A stretch of DNA of 64,000 nt, from positions 1,426,001-1,490,000 of the forward strand of contig NZ_CP093365.1 in NCBI RefSeq assembly GCF_023380245.1. Reading direction: 5' to 3'. The first letter of the stretch is position 1, and each line of letters opens with the position of its first letter. This document shows positions 27,333 through 36,523 of this stretch, piece after piece. Below the pieces are notes generated by a model that was not told the DNA's origin, ran no database searches, and worked only from the letters and a program-made list of their open reading frames with translations. Made by a program: the position numbers and the translations under genes. The DNA is from Bombilactobacillus thymidiniphilus (GTDB lineage: Bacteria; Bacillota; Bacilli; Lactobacillales; Lactobacillaceae).

Positions 27333-29698
27333 CAAAAACAATTTTAATAACTGGCACGATTACAGGCTTAATTACTAATGAAAAATTAGAACAAGAGAAA
27401 GCTTTATCAGTAGCAGTAGATTCTTTTATTAATGAGGGCTATGAAGTCTTATTATTAACAGAAAATCGTGAATCGTTATTTGATTTGCATAAAGAACATT
27501 TTCAAGTTATTTTTGCGGAATTTTCAGTATCTACTTTGCTGGCATTGGATAAGACTTATGATATTGATTTGATTTTTCCTGCTTTCAGTAGCCTTAATAC
27601 TTTGAATGTTTTTCGAAACTTGCTGAGAAATGAAGAGTTTTTGGCAAGTAAGACGCATTTATTGAATTTCAATATGCAAAATTTGGATCTAAGCCTAAGC
27701 AAACGTTCCTTAAATCATTATTTGGCAAATTTTGGTTTCCGCTTAATTGAACATCAAAATGTGCATAATTTAGAAGAAGCACAACTTTTTGCAAAAGATC
27801 ACAATTTTCCGATTGTTATTCGTGCTAATGATGTCGAACAAAGGATGTATTGGAATACAATTGATAATTTAGCACAGTTGCAAGACTTTTTTGTTGCGGC
27901 AGTCGAAATGAAAGAAGATAGTTTTGAGGTGGAGCGCGGAATTAAATCTTTTAAAGAAATCACTTTGGCTACTGTGCGCGATAAATTTGATAATAAGGCC
28001 TTAATTTATTCATCAGAAGATATGGATCCAATTGGCATTCACTCCAATGATTCTACTAGTATTTCGCCAATATTTTCGCTAAGTAATCATTTATTGCAGC
28101 GTTTGCGCGATGCTGTTTTGAAGTTAACTTCATTGTTGCAAACCGTTGGTATATGTACTTTTCATTTAGCAGTAGATGAAGTGACTAATGCTTTTTATGT
28201 TTTGGAAATATCGCCAATTTTCCAAAGTAAAATTTTACCGATTATTGAAAATAGTGGTTATCCATTATTAGAAGTAATTTGCCAGGTTAGTATTGGTAAA
28301 CAGTTGCAAAATATTACTACTTTGTCAGGTGATCAAATTAATGCCGCTTTAGAATTGACGCCCAATCATTTAACGGCGCGTGTACCGGTTTGGCAAACAC
28401 ACAATAAAAAAGATTTAAATATTAATTTAGGTCCGCATCAATCTTCAACTGGTGCCATTGTTGTAAATGGCAATAATTTAGAAACTGTTGCAATGAAAGG
28501 ATTTAAAGCGTTAGATTTAGTAAAAGACATCTTTTTGGAACATCCACTACACGCTTTGAGTGATGAACAATTAGAAGCAGAACTTTTTAGTAACAAAATT
28601 TCACGTATTTTGGTGATCTGTGAATCGTTGGATCGCGGTTTTGATTTAAGTGCCATTCGCAGTTTTACGCATTATAATTTGACTTATTTAGAGGCGATAG
28701 CGCATTTGTTAACTTTGGCTCGGGAATTGGCAATAAATAAAGGTGATTTACAGTTATTTACACAAAGTAAAATTTATGGCTTTACCAATTATTTGATTGC
28801 AAAGTTATGGAAGATTACGGTTCCACAAACAGAACAAATTACAGCCCAGTTAGAGAATAATACTGTACAATTAACTACACCAGCTTCTTTTGGTCTTACG
28901 GAGTCTGGACAAGTTAAAAGCTATTATACAGCTTTTTTGAATGATCAATTGACGACAAAAAAATATCAAATATTAGTCGATAATTACCAAAATGCTGATG
29001 TTATTTCGAACTATGAAATGGTGATGTTGGCACATAATTTATTGCATTCTTTTCGCAAATATGGTTATAGTGTGGCTGCTCGTGGTAATTTATTGAGCAA
29101 AATTGATTCGAAAACTACAATTGATTTTTATACTGATTCTCCCGCACTGCACTCTCACTTATATCAAAAGCATAATATAACTAATGTAAGTATTAATACT
29201 GCCGAGAATAATAAGAATTATCCAATCAGTATTTTGAATATTGGCAGTTATTTGCGTGAATTGCCTGCTAACGAAGTGTATGAAATAGTTTTTATTCAAG
29301 ATACTGATCAGAAAATTTGGCTATCAGTGCCTATTCAAACTACTTTTAAAGCTTTAGGTTCTAAAAAGATAGAAATTAATTCGCTTCCTGTTTTGGCGAC
29401 TGCTACTCTTAATAAAGTGGTGAACAATTATTTAAAAGAGCAACTACTTAAACTTCAGTATGGAACCATTGTGACTGATGGAAAAAAAGTTCTACATTTA
29501 TTACCCGGTTTTTCAACTAATGTCGGTTTAGTTAGTCAAATTAATACGGATTTTATTACGACATTATGCCATGTCATGATTGGTGTTGATGCGCAAAATC
29601 CTAGGCAAGAAAGTAATTATTTTGGTCGAAAAGTAACAATTTTGCATCAAAATAATGGTATTTACAATAATCGCGTTAATTATTTTTCGCTAGATTAG
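27329..29698 (+). CDS. carB: Degenerate, shortened carbamoyl-phosphate synthase large subunit homologue
   Basis: A 789-residue protein against about 1060 for CarB. The first half aligns with the carboxyphosphate ATP-grasp (EDMDPIGIHSND near residue 231). Its metal motif, normally EMNPRVSR, reads EISPIFQS (293-300). The central oligomerisation region follows. The second ATP-grasp is compressed, with most of the B domain gone and EVNPR replaced by HLLPG (723-727), and the C-terminal allosteric domain is absent. The glycine loops (GSGPIRIGQG type) are missing. The frame is uninterrupted and overlaps carA by 4 bases. It is probably not a working synthetase. A new, structural or regulatory role is inference. 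Confidence 0.82.
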   Translation: MTKTILITGTITGLITNEKLEQEKALSVAVDSFINEGYEVLLLTENRESLFDLHKEHFQVIFAEFSVSTLLALDKTYDIDLIFPAFSSLNTLNVFRNLLRNEEFLASKTHLLNFNMQNLDLSLSKRSLNHYLANFGFRLIEHQNVHNLEEAQLFAKDHNFPIVIRANDVEQRMYWNTIDNLAQLQDFFVAAVEMKEDSFEVERGIKSFKEITLATVRDKFDNKALIYSSEDMDPIGIHSNDSTSISPIFSLSNHLLQRLRDAVLKLTSLLQTVGICTFHLAVDEVTNAFYVLEISPIFQSKILPIIENSGYPLLEVICQVSIGKQLQNITTLSGDQINAALELTPNHLTARVPVWQTHNKKDLNINLGPHQSSTGAIVVNGNNLETVAMKGFKALDLVKDIFLEHPLHALSDEQLEAELFSNKISRILVICESLDRGFDLSAIRSFTHYNLTYLEAIAHLLTLARELAINKGDLQLFTQSKIYGFTNYLIAKLWKITVPQTEQITAQLENNTVQLTTPASFGLTESGQVKSYYTAFLNDQLTTKKYQILVDNYQNADVISNYEMVMLAHNLLHSFRKYGYSVAARGNLLSKIDSKTTIDFYTDSPALHSHLYQKHNITNVSINTAENNKNYPISILNIGSYLRELPANEVYEIVFIQDTDQKIWLSVPIQTTFKALGSKKIEINSLPVLATATLNKVVNNYLKEQLLKLQYGTIVTDGKKVLHLLPGFSTNVGLVSQINTDFITTLCHVMIGVDAQNPRQESNYFGRKVTILHQNNGIYNNRVNYFSLD

Positions 29699-29708
29699 AT
29701 TTATGATT

Positions 29709-29744
29709 CCAACGATCTTTTTACAAGGTTGTTGGTATTTTTTT
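29709..29744 (+). terminator. Intrinsic terminator of the pyrR-carAB operon
   Basis: An 11-base stem CCAACGATCTT/AAGGTTGTTGG (two G-U pairs) with a 5-base loop and a T run, 10 bases after the carB stop. Confidence 0.85.
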
Positions 29745-29841
29745 GTCTAAAAATTTAAGATAACAGTCTTTTGATGTAGCATACACAATCGACAACTAAT
29801 ATTTTTGTGTGTTTTTATAAGCAAATTATTTTTATTTTTTT

Positions 29842-29855
29842 TGTAAGCGCTATAT
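29842..29855 (+). promoter_or_regulatory. Possible CcpA (cre) site before the surface protein gene
   Basis: TGTAAGCGCTATAT matches the cre consensus TGNAANCGNTNNCA at all fixed positions but the C near the 3' end. It lies 48 bases before the ATG, in the promoter region, and suggests carbon catabolite control of the adhesin. Confidence 0.4.
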
Positions 29856-29903
29856 TATGGCTTTGGATTTGGTAAATGTGTCACTTATAAATGGAGGGAT
29901 AGT

Positions 29904-32900
29904 ATGACAAAGTATCAACAAGAACAAAAAGTTCACTATAAAATGTATAAAGCAAAAAAGCACTGGGTTTTCGCGGCAATTACAACATCAACTATTTTCT
30001 TCTTTGGTGCTAATTTAAATAACATTACGACACGGGCAGCGACCTTAACTGATGGGGCGTCGGAGGATAGCAATCAAGCGACTTTGAATAATGATGATAT
30101 ATCGCCGACTAATACCGTAACTACCAAACAGGCGCCTGTTGCTAATGTTAACAATTCGCAAATGACTACTAGTCAATCAGCAGCAACGGCAGATTTCACA
30201 GCCGCAAATACGCCACAAAATAATGTTGCTGTCGATCCTGCTACATCTAAAACGACTAATTATTCTGCTAGTACTAGTTCTATCAACCAAACTGATACGA
30301 CGTCTACCAATAATCAAACTAATTCGAGCCCAGCCTCGACAAATTTCACAAAGAATAGTTTAGGGCGTGATAACAGATATACTCCGTCAATCAAGCAAGT
30401 TTCATACAAAGATGTATTGCGTGAATCTGGTCTTGATGAAAATGGCATGGCTAATGTAACCAAAGATAATTTTTTAGATTATTTTGATTACAATGGTAGT
30501 GGCACTTACGATCCCAACACTGGCTTATTTACGTTTACACCAGACGATCGTTCACACGTTGGTAGTTTTAGTTTAAAAAATAAAATTGATTTAAGTCATG
30601 ACTTTTCGTTGAATGGTCAAGTTCGTTTAGGTAGTAAACCTAGTTACTATGGTGGCGCTGATGGTGTTAGTTTTGCCTTGCATACAGGCAATACGAATGA
30701 TATCGGAGCTTTTGGTGGTAACTTAGGAATTGGTGGTTTACAAAATGCACAAGGTTTCAAACTTGATACCTTCCCGAATGATGCCCAAAAACCAGATCCC
30801 ACCAATAGTGATAATGAATTTGGTTGGGATGCTGATCCAGTGCCTCAAGGTTATTATGCATATGGTGGTTTTGTGACAACCGATTTTCGACCAGCTGTGG
30901 AAGGAACTGACGGGAATACTTATCCACGTTGGTGGGCTACAGTTGATAAAGATTCAGTGCAAGGCTTAGATTATACGGACATGGATAATCAGTTGCACGA
31001 TTTTACAGTGACTTATACGGCAAGTACGCGCGAATTAAAAGTGACTTTTAAGCAATATAGTGGCCAGACTTTGACTTGGACTAAAACAATTCCAGATACT
31101 GATATGTATAAATCAGTTTCACTGATGATGGCAGCTTCGACTGGTTGGAATACGAATTTACAAGAGTTCAAGATTAATCAATTCCAATTCACGCCAGCAC
31201 CCTTTGTGAATTTACAATATGTGGATTTAAATGGCAATCCGATTGGTGATGGAACTGTAGAACAAAAGGTGACTATCAGTAACGACGGAACAACATATAG
31301 TGCACAAAACCCACCCGAAATTTCTGGTTATGAATTTGTGAAAGTAGATGAGTCACAGGGCATCCCTGCAAGTGGTGACTTGGATGATGATACCAATGGT
31401 AAAACGGTTACCTATGTTTATAAACCAGTAGCTAAAAGTGGGACCCACATTATCACGTATGATGATAATTTAGTAGCGGGAGCCACGATTCCAGATACTG
31501 ATGTCACAGTTCCAGATGAAGCAGCATCAGATCAGTTGCGTGTTACTGTGAAACGGACGATTCACTATGTCGATGGATCAACAGGTAAAAAAATTGCTGA
31601 TGATAAACCGCAAACGGTTGATTATTATTTAGTTGCTGTAGTCAATGATGACGGCACATTTTTAGGTTATGATACCGATGGTGATGGAAAAGTTGATCAA
31701 ACAGATCGTGATGCAGCGTTAACAGACATTGGGGCACAAGGTGATACAACCAATACTAATATTAAGAATTTTGCAGAAGTAACATCACCTAGTATTGATG
31801 GTTACAATGCGCCAGATAAGGCAACAGTTGATGCGGCTCCTGCGCAGATAAAAGATGATGATTCCAGTGATGTGACGGTTTATTATAGCAAAGCTAATCA
31901 AACAGAGTCAGGCTATGGAGTTGTAACAGGCGGTGATAATAATAATGCTTTGCCTGATGGAGTGAACGAAGATGATTTGGTAGATACAGTAACGCGGACC
32001 ATTCATTATCAAGATCAAGCTCAACCAGGGATTGCAATCAGTCCAGATGTTGTTCAAAGGGTTGATTACAATTTGACGGGAATTATCGATAAAACAGATG
32101 GTAATAAATTAATCGGTTATGATACTGACAATGATGGTATCCCAGATGTTTTGATTAGTGATTATTCTAGTGTCCAAGATGCTAAAGATGCTGCGGTGAC
32201 AAAAGTTGCTCAAAATTTCCAACAGCAAGAGTCGCCCAGTGTTTATGGTTATTCGACGCCTGATCATCCGTATGTTAACAGTTCCAGTGCTGTTCCAGGT
32301 GCTAGTGATGTGACAGTTTATTATGCTAAGTTACCAGTTTTGAGCAATGATGTAGTACAAATTGGTGCTGATGCAGGAATTAAAGAAGGTTATACAATTG
32401 ATCCACGGGACCCTGATGGTGTCACTTGGCCAGAAGAGGCTTATGCCACTAATTTAAAGAGTGAAACGACCCGGACTATTAATTATGTGGATGCTGATAA
32501 TACTGATCAAGTAGTTGCCAAACCTATCGTTCAGACCATTGATTATCAAGTGCAAGCGCAATTTACTTTGCAAGAAACTGATGGGAAAGTAACGGGCATT
32601 ACTTTTGACGGTTATGTCAAACCTGATGGTTCCACAACTAAAGACAAAGATGAAGCTATTCAAGCTAATTATCCGCAAGATTTAACAGCTTCTGAAGTTA
32701 TTTCACCTAATTTAAGTGCGCAAGATTATGGTGATCCAGATATTTCGACGGTGGAAGCTACTGATATTCCTTATGGTAGCCAAAATCAAACGGTTACTGT
32801 CAAATATACTAAAAATAAGATGATCTCAGTTACGGATAATCCTGATGCTGATCCAATTACTGGTAAGACACCTGTATCAGAGAACAGTGAAGTAACGATG

Positions 32901-35900
32901 CCTGAAGAGGCTTGGCAGATTAATTCTACAGGTAATGTTCAGCGGACGATTAATTATGTAACATCGGATGGCTCTACTCTCCCTAATGATGAAAATGGTA
33001 ATAAAGTTGAGTCGGTCATTCAAACAGTGCCATATAGTTTGACGGCCATTGTCAATGAAAAGACTGGCGATTTTGTTGGTTACGATACTGATGGTGATGG
33101 TTGGGCTGATACTAAAGATAAAAAAGCGGCAGTGGAAGCTTATTTAAAGGATAATAATAGAACATTTTATGTTCAAGACTCTCCTGTGGTTCCGGGATAT
33201 ACGGCTGATTTGACAACGGTGCCAGTAGTAGATGCTGAACTAAATACTCCGGATGTGAAAGTTAAGTATACACCTAATAAGACCGTAACGGTTTCGGGTG
33301 AGGGTCATCAAACAGGCGATCCGATTGATGGTAGTGAGGCTACTTTACCTGCCGAAGCTGCCAGTGATGCATTGGATGGCTCAGTTGATCGGACCATTAG
33401 TTATCAATTTTCGGATGGTACACAAGCAGTGAATAATGGAGTTGCGGTTTCATCAGTACCGCAAAGTGTTGAGTATCATTTGAAGGGCATTGTTGATCAA
33501 ACGACGGGTGATTTCTTAGGTTATGATACGAACGGTGATGACAAAGTAGATACAACTGATAAAACTACGGCGATTCAGGCGGCTTTGAAAAATACGCAAT
33601 TTCCTAGTCAAGATTCACCGACCATTGCTGGCTATACTGCTAGTCAGGATAAGGTACCGGCTAGTCAAGAAGACAAAGATGTAATCGTTTATTATACGCA
33701 TGATGATGTAGTAGCAGTAGATGGAAACGATTTAAATACTGACCAAACGACTATCGATGATGGGAATGGCGGAACAATTGATTTATCTGCTGATGCTCAA
33801 TTTGATGCATTAAACGGTAAAGTTCAACAAACCATTAGTTATGTAGCTGATGATGGCTCACTGCCTGATGCCAATGCTGCTAAGTCTGATGTTCAAACAC
33901 ATCCGTATCATTTGGTCGCCATTGTTGATGCTAATGGTACTTTCTTGGGCTATGATACCGACGGTGATAAAACCGTGGATACTAAAGACAAGAATGAAGC
34001 CATCGATGCTTATTTCAAGCAAAATTCAGAATCATATTCCTCAATCAAGTCGCCAAAGCAATTAGGTTATACACCAAATCAAAAAGCAGTTGAAGGTAAT
34101 CAAGTCGATCATGAGTCGCCGACAGTGACTGTAACTTATACTAAAGATGGTACGATACCGATTTCTGGTGGGGCTGCTCATACAGCAGATGATCCGATTG
34201 AACCTGGTAGTGACATTAAGACACCTGAAAAAGCAACGAAAGATGCTTTGACGGGTAATGCAACGCGAACCATCACTTATATAATCAGTGATGGTAAGAC
34301 AAGCGCTCCTCAAAAGGTTGTTCAAACGGTGCCATATAGTTTGACCGCAATTGTGGATGAAACCAATGGTGATTTCTTAGGTTATGATACTGATGGCGAT
34401 GGCGCTGTTGATACGCAAGATAAAGACACTGCTATTAACGCAGTGATTAGTAAGAAAAAATTTGTAGCAGTGAAATCACCGACAGTGCCAAATTATAGTC
34501 CAGATCAAGTATCGGTTGCTGAAACAGGAGCAACTTTTAATGCTGATCCTGTAACTGTCACTTATACACCACAGGCCACCAAGCCCTTTACTGCTAGCGA
34601 TGGCAAGCAACAAAATAGTTTGATTGACGATAATAATGATGGTAGTCCTAAAGTGCCAGCACCAGCTTGGTCGACTAATTTAAAGGGTGAAGTGAAAGAA
34701 GTTGTTAATTATGTTACGCCTAATGGTGTGCAAACTCCCGATCCTGCTAACCAAACAATTGAGTATAATTTGACAGCCATTGTGAATACTGAAACAGGTG
34801 AATTCTTAGGTTATGATACAAATAGTGATGGGACAGTTGACACTGATAATCGACAAGAGGCGATTAGAGCATCTTTGGGTAATAATCAATTTTCAAGTGT
34901 TACATCACCGACAATAGATGGTTATGCTCCTGATAAGAATACAGTTGAGGATATGGATCCAACAATTAATGGCAGTGATAATACGTTAACAATTACTGTC
35001 ACTTATACACCAAACAGCACTGACGGAGGGAGCGGTGACACGACGCCACCAACGCCAACACCAAATCCTACTCCTAATCCAACACCAGATTTATCATTAG
35101 TTCCTGTTCACAGTCAAGATGGAAAAACAATCACAGCACCTGATGGAACAACGATTACTTTGCCTGAAGATGCACAACCACAAGCTTTAAAACAAACTTA
35201 TACTAGAACCATCAAATATCAATATGGCGATGGTACTCAAGTTAAACCTGATGAAGTGCAAACTGTGACTTATGATTTGATTGCAATGGTTAATCCAAAT
35301 ACGGGTGAGTTAGTTGGTTATAATACTGATGGTACTGGTCAAAATGTTAATATTCGTATTGGTAATTTCAGTAGTCCGTTTGCTGCTAAAATGGCTGCTA
35401 TTCAAGATTATTTCGCTAAGAATAATTTGCAGTGGGATAAAGCTTCAGCGCCAGTTGTGGCAGGTTTTATACCCGATCAAGAGGTATCTGCCAATACTAA
35501 TCCAACCGGTGATGACGCGGTAACGGTCACCTATACACGTGGTGATAACGGAATTGTAGAAGTTCAACCAAGTGATAACGTGAAGCCCGGCCAATCTATT
35601 GACAGCAGTAACCCAAGTGTTGTTTGGCCAATGGGTGTTTCGCAAGCAGATTTACAAAAAACAGTTATAAGAATTATTAAGTATCAAGATCAAGCTGGTA
35701 ACACCTTGAGTGCGCCAACCGTGCAACAAGTTGTTTATCAAATTCAGGCAATTGTGAATAAAACAACAGGTGCATTGTTGGGTTATGATACAAATGGTGA
35801 TGGTCAAGTTGATGCTACTGATTTGGCAAGTGCATTTGCCAAAATCAATCAAACTCAAAGCTTTGCCGCACAAAGAATACCTGATTTAAGCGCACAAGGT

Positions 35901-36293
35901 TATTATCCGGTCGATACCAAAGAGGTTGCTAGTGCGGTGGCAGATGCCAATGATCCAGATGTGATTACGATTGTTAACTATGCAAGAACGCAATCGAGTG
36001 ATAGTTCTAATGCCGGCTTGATGCCTAGTGCTTCAAATAATAGTGGTGCCAATGGCGATGGTTCCGAAATAACAGGATCTGGTTCGATGGGATCAACGAA
36101 TCAACTAAAATTTGATCCAAATGCTAAAGTTGCTGATCCAGCATTGAATAGTTCGAATCAGAAATTACCGCAAATGTCAGATAATCAACAACAAGATCGT
36201 GCAACTGCTTTGATCGGTGTTGGTTTGTTGAGTAGTTTGCTCGGTATGATCGGTTTGGATCGCAAAAAGAGAAAAGATGAAAGAGGGGAATAA
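29904..36293 (+). CDS. Giant cell-surface adhesin: lectin-like domain, MucBP and ten Mub-like repeats with EF-hand loops
   Basis: A 2129-residue wall protein. The N-terminus carries KMYKAKKHW, a variant of the KxYKxGKxW signal motif, then a hydrophobic segment. A Thr/Asn/Ser-rich stretch leads to an L-type lectin-like domain (about 175-432, with GGADGVSFAL) and a MucBP-like domain (about 433-511). Ten Mub B2-like units of roughly 145-155 residues follow (about 512-2030), each opening with an RTI-Y motif. Eight of the ten carry a GYDTDGDGxVD-type loop. Unit 3 lacks it and unit 9 is reduced. The C-terminus has LPQMS, a hydrophobic segment and DRKKRK, a deviant sortase signal. It probably binds mucin or host glycans. 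Confidence 0.9.
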   Translation: MTKYQQEQKVHYKMYKAKKHWVFAAITTSTIFFFGANLNNITTRAATLTDGASEDSNQATLNNDDISPTNTVTTKQAPVANVNNSQMTTSQSAATADFTAANTPQNNVAVDPATSKTTNYSASTSSINQTDTTSTNNQTNSSPASTNFTKNSLGRDNRYTPSIKQVSYKDVLRESGLDENGMANVTKDNFLDYFDYNGSGTYDPNTGLFTFTPDDRSHVGSFSLKNKIDLSHDFSLNGQVRLGSKPSYYGGADGVSFALHTGNTNDIGAFGGNLGIGGLQNAQGFKLDTFPNDAQKPDPTNSDNEFGWDADPVPQGYYAYGGFVTTDFRPAVEGTDGNTYPRWWATVDKDSVQGLDYTDMDNQLHDFTVTYTASTRELKVTFKQYSGQTLTWTKTIPDTDMYKSVSLMMAASTGWNTNLQEFKINQFQFTPAPFVNLQYVDLNGNPIGDGTVEQKVTISNDGTTYSAQNPPEISGYEFVKVDESQGIPASGDLDDDTNGKTVTYVYKPVAKSGTHIITYDDNLVAGATIPDTDVTVPDEAASDQLRVTVKRTIHYVDGSTGKKIADDKPQTVDYYLVAVVNDDGTFLGYDTDGDGKVDQTDRDAALTDIGAQGDTTNTNIKNFAEVTSPSIDGYNAPDKATVDAAPAQIKDDDSSDVTVYYSKANQTESGYGVVTGGDNNNALPDGVNEDDLVDTVTRTIHYQDQAQPGIAISPDVVQRVDYNLTGIIDKTDGNKLIGYDTDNDGIPDVLISDYSSVQDAKDAAVTKVAQNFQQQESPSVYGYSTPDHPYVNSSSAVPGASDVTVYYAKLPVLSNDVVQIGADAGIKEGYTIDPRDPDGVTWPEEAYATNLKSETTRTINYVDADNTDQVVAKPIVQTIDYQVQAQFTLQETDGKVTGITFDGYVKPDGSTTKDKDEAIQANYPQDLTASEVISPNLSAQDYGDPDISTVEATDIPYGSQNQTVTVKYTKNKMISVTDNPDADPITGKTPVSENSEVTMPEEAWQINSTGNVQRTINYVTSDGSTLPNDENGNKVESVIQTVPYSLTAIVNEKTGDFVGYDTDGDGWADTKDKKAAVEAYLKDNNRTFYVQDSPVVPGYTADLTTVPVVDAELNTPDVKVKYTPNKTVTVSGEGHQTGDPIDGSEATLPAEAASDALDGSVDRTISYQFSDGTQAVNNGVAVSSVPQSVEYHLKGIVDQTTGDFLGYDTNGDDKVDTTDKTTAIQAALKNTQFPSQDSPTIAGYTASQDKVPASQEDKDVIVYYTHDDVVAVDGNDLNTDQTTIDDGNGGTIDLSADAQFDALNGKVQQTISYVADDGSLPDANAAKSDVQTHPYHLVAIVDANGTFLGYDTDGDKTVDTKDKNEAIDAYFKQNSESYSSIKSPKQLGYTPNQKAVEGNQVDHESPTVTVTYTKDGTIPISGGAAHTADDPIEPGSDIKTPEKATKDALTGNATRTITYIISDGKTSAPQKVVQTVPYSLTAIVDETNGDFLGYDTDGDGAVDTQDKDTAINAVISKKKFVAVKSPTVPNYSPDQVSVAETGATFNADPVTVTYTPQATKPFTASDGKQQNSLIDDNNDGSPKVPAPAWSTNLKGEVKEVVNYVTPNGVQTPDPANQTIEYNLTAIVNTETGEFLGYDTNSDGTVDTDNRQEAIRASLGNNQFSSVTSPTIDGYAPDKNTVEDMDPTINGSDNTLTITVTYTPNSTDGGSGDTTPPTPTPNPTPNPTPDLSLVPVHSQDGKTITAPDGTTITLPEDAQPQALKQTYTRTIKYQYGDGTQVKPDEVQTVTYDLIAMVNPNTGELVGYNTDGTGQNVNIRIGNFSSPFAAKMAAIQDYFAKNNLQWDKASAPVVAGFIPDQEVSANTNPTGDDAVTVTYTRGDNGIVEVQPSDNVKPGQSIDSSNPSVVWPMGVSQADLQKTVIRIIKYQDQAGNTLSAPTVQQVVYQIQAIVNKTTGALLGYDTNGDGQVDATDLASAFAKINQTQSFAAQRIPDLSAQGYYPVDTKEVASAVADANDPDVITIVNYARTQSSDSSNAGLMPSASNNSGANGDGSEITGSGSMGSTNQLKFDPNAKVADPALNSSNQKLPQMSDNQQQDRATALIGVGLLSSLLGMIGLDRKKRKDERGE

Positions 36294-36319
36294 TTAAGCA
36301 ATTATCTTGGATTTTAACG

Positions 36320-36358
36320 GCACTCGACCAATATTATTATTGGTTGAGTGCTTTTTTT
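36320..36358 (+). terminator. Intrinsic terminator of the adhesin gene
   Basis: A 13-base stem GCACTCGACCAAT/ATTGGTTGAGTGC with a 6-base loop and seven T residues. The remaining gap to rqcH (36359-36523) is AT-rich with nothing recognisable. Confidence 0.92.
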
Positions 36359-36523
36359 GAGCAGTTTTATAGATTGTCCAAGCAACTAATGTTGAATCAG
36401 CTGGTAAATTAGTTGGTAAGAGAGCATTAACTTTTTTGTATCTATAAGCAATAATTAAAGAATCTATGTTGATATTAAATTAATTTAGAGAAATATTATT
36501 CGAATCAAAAAACACCTGAACAA

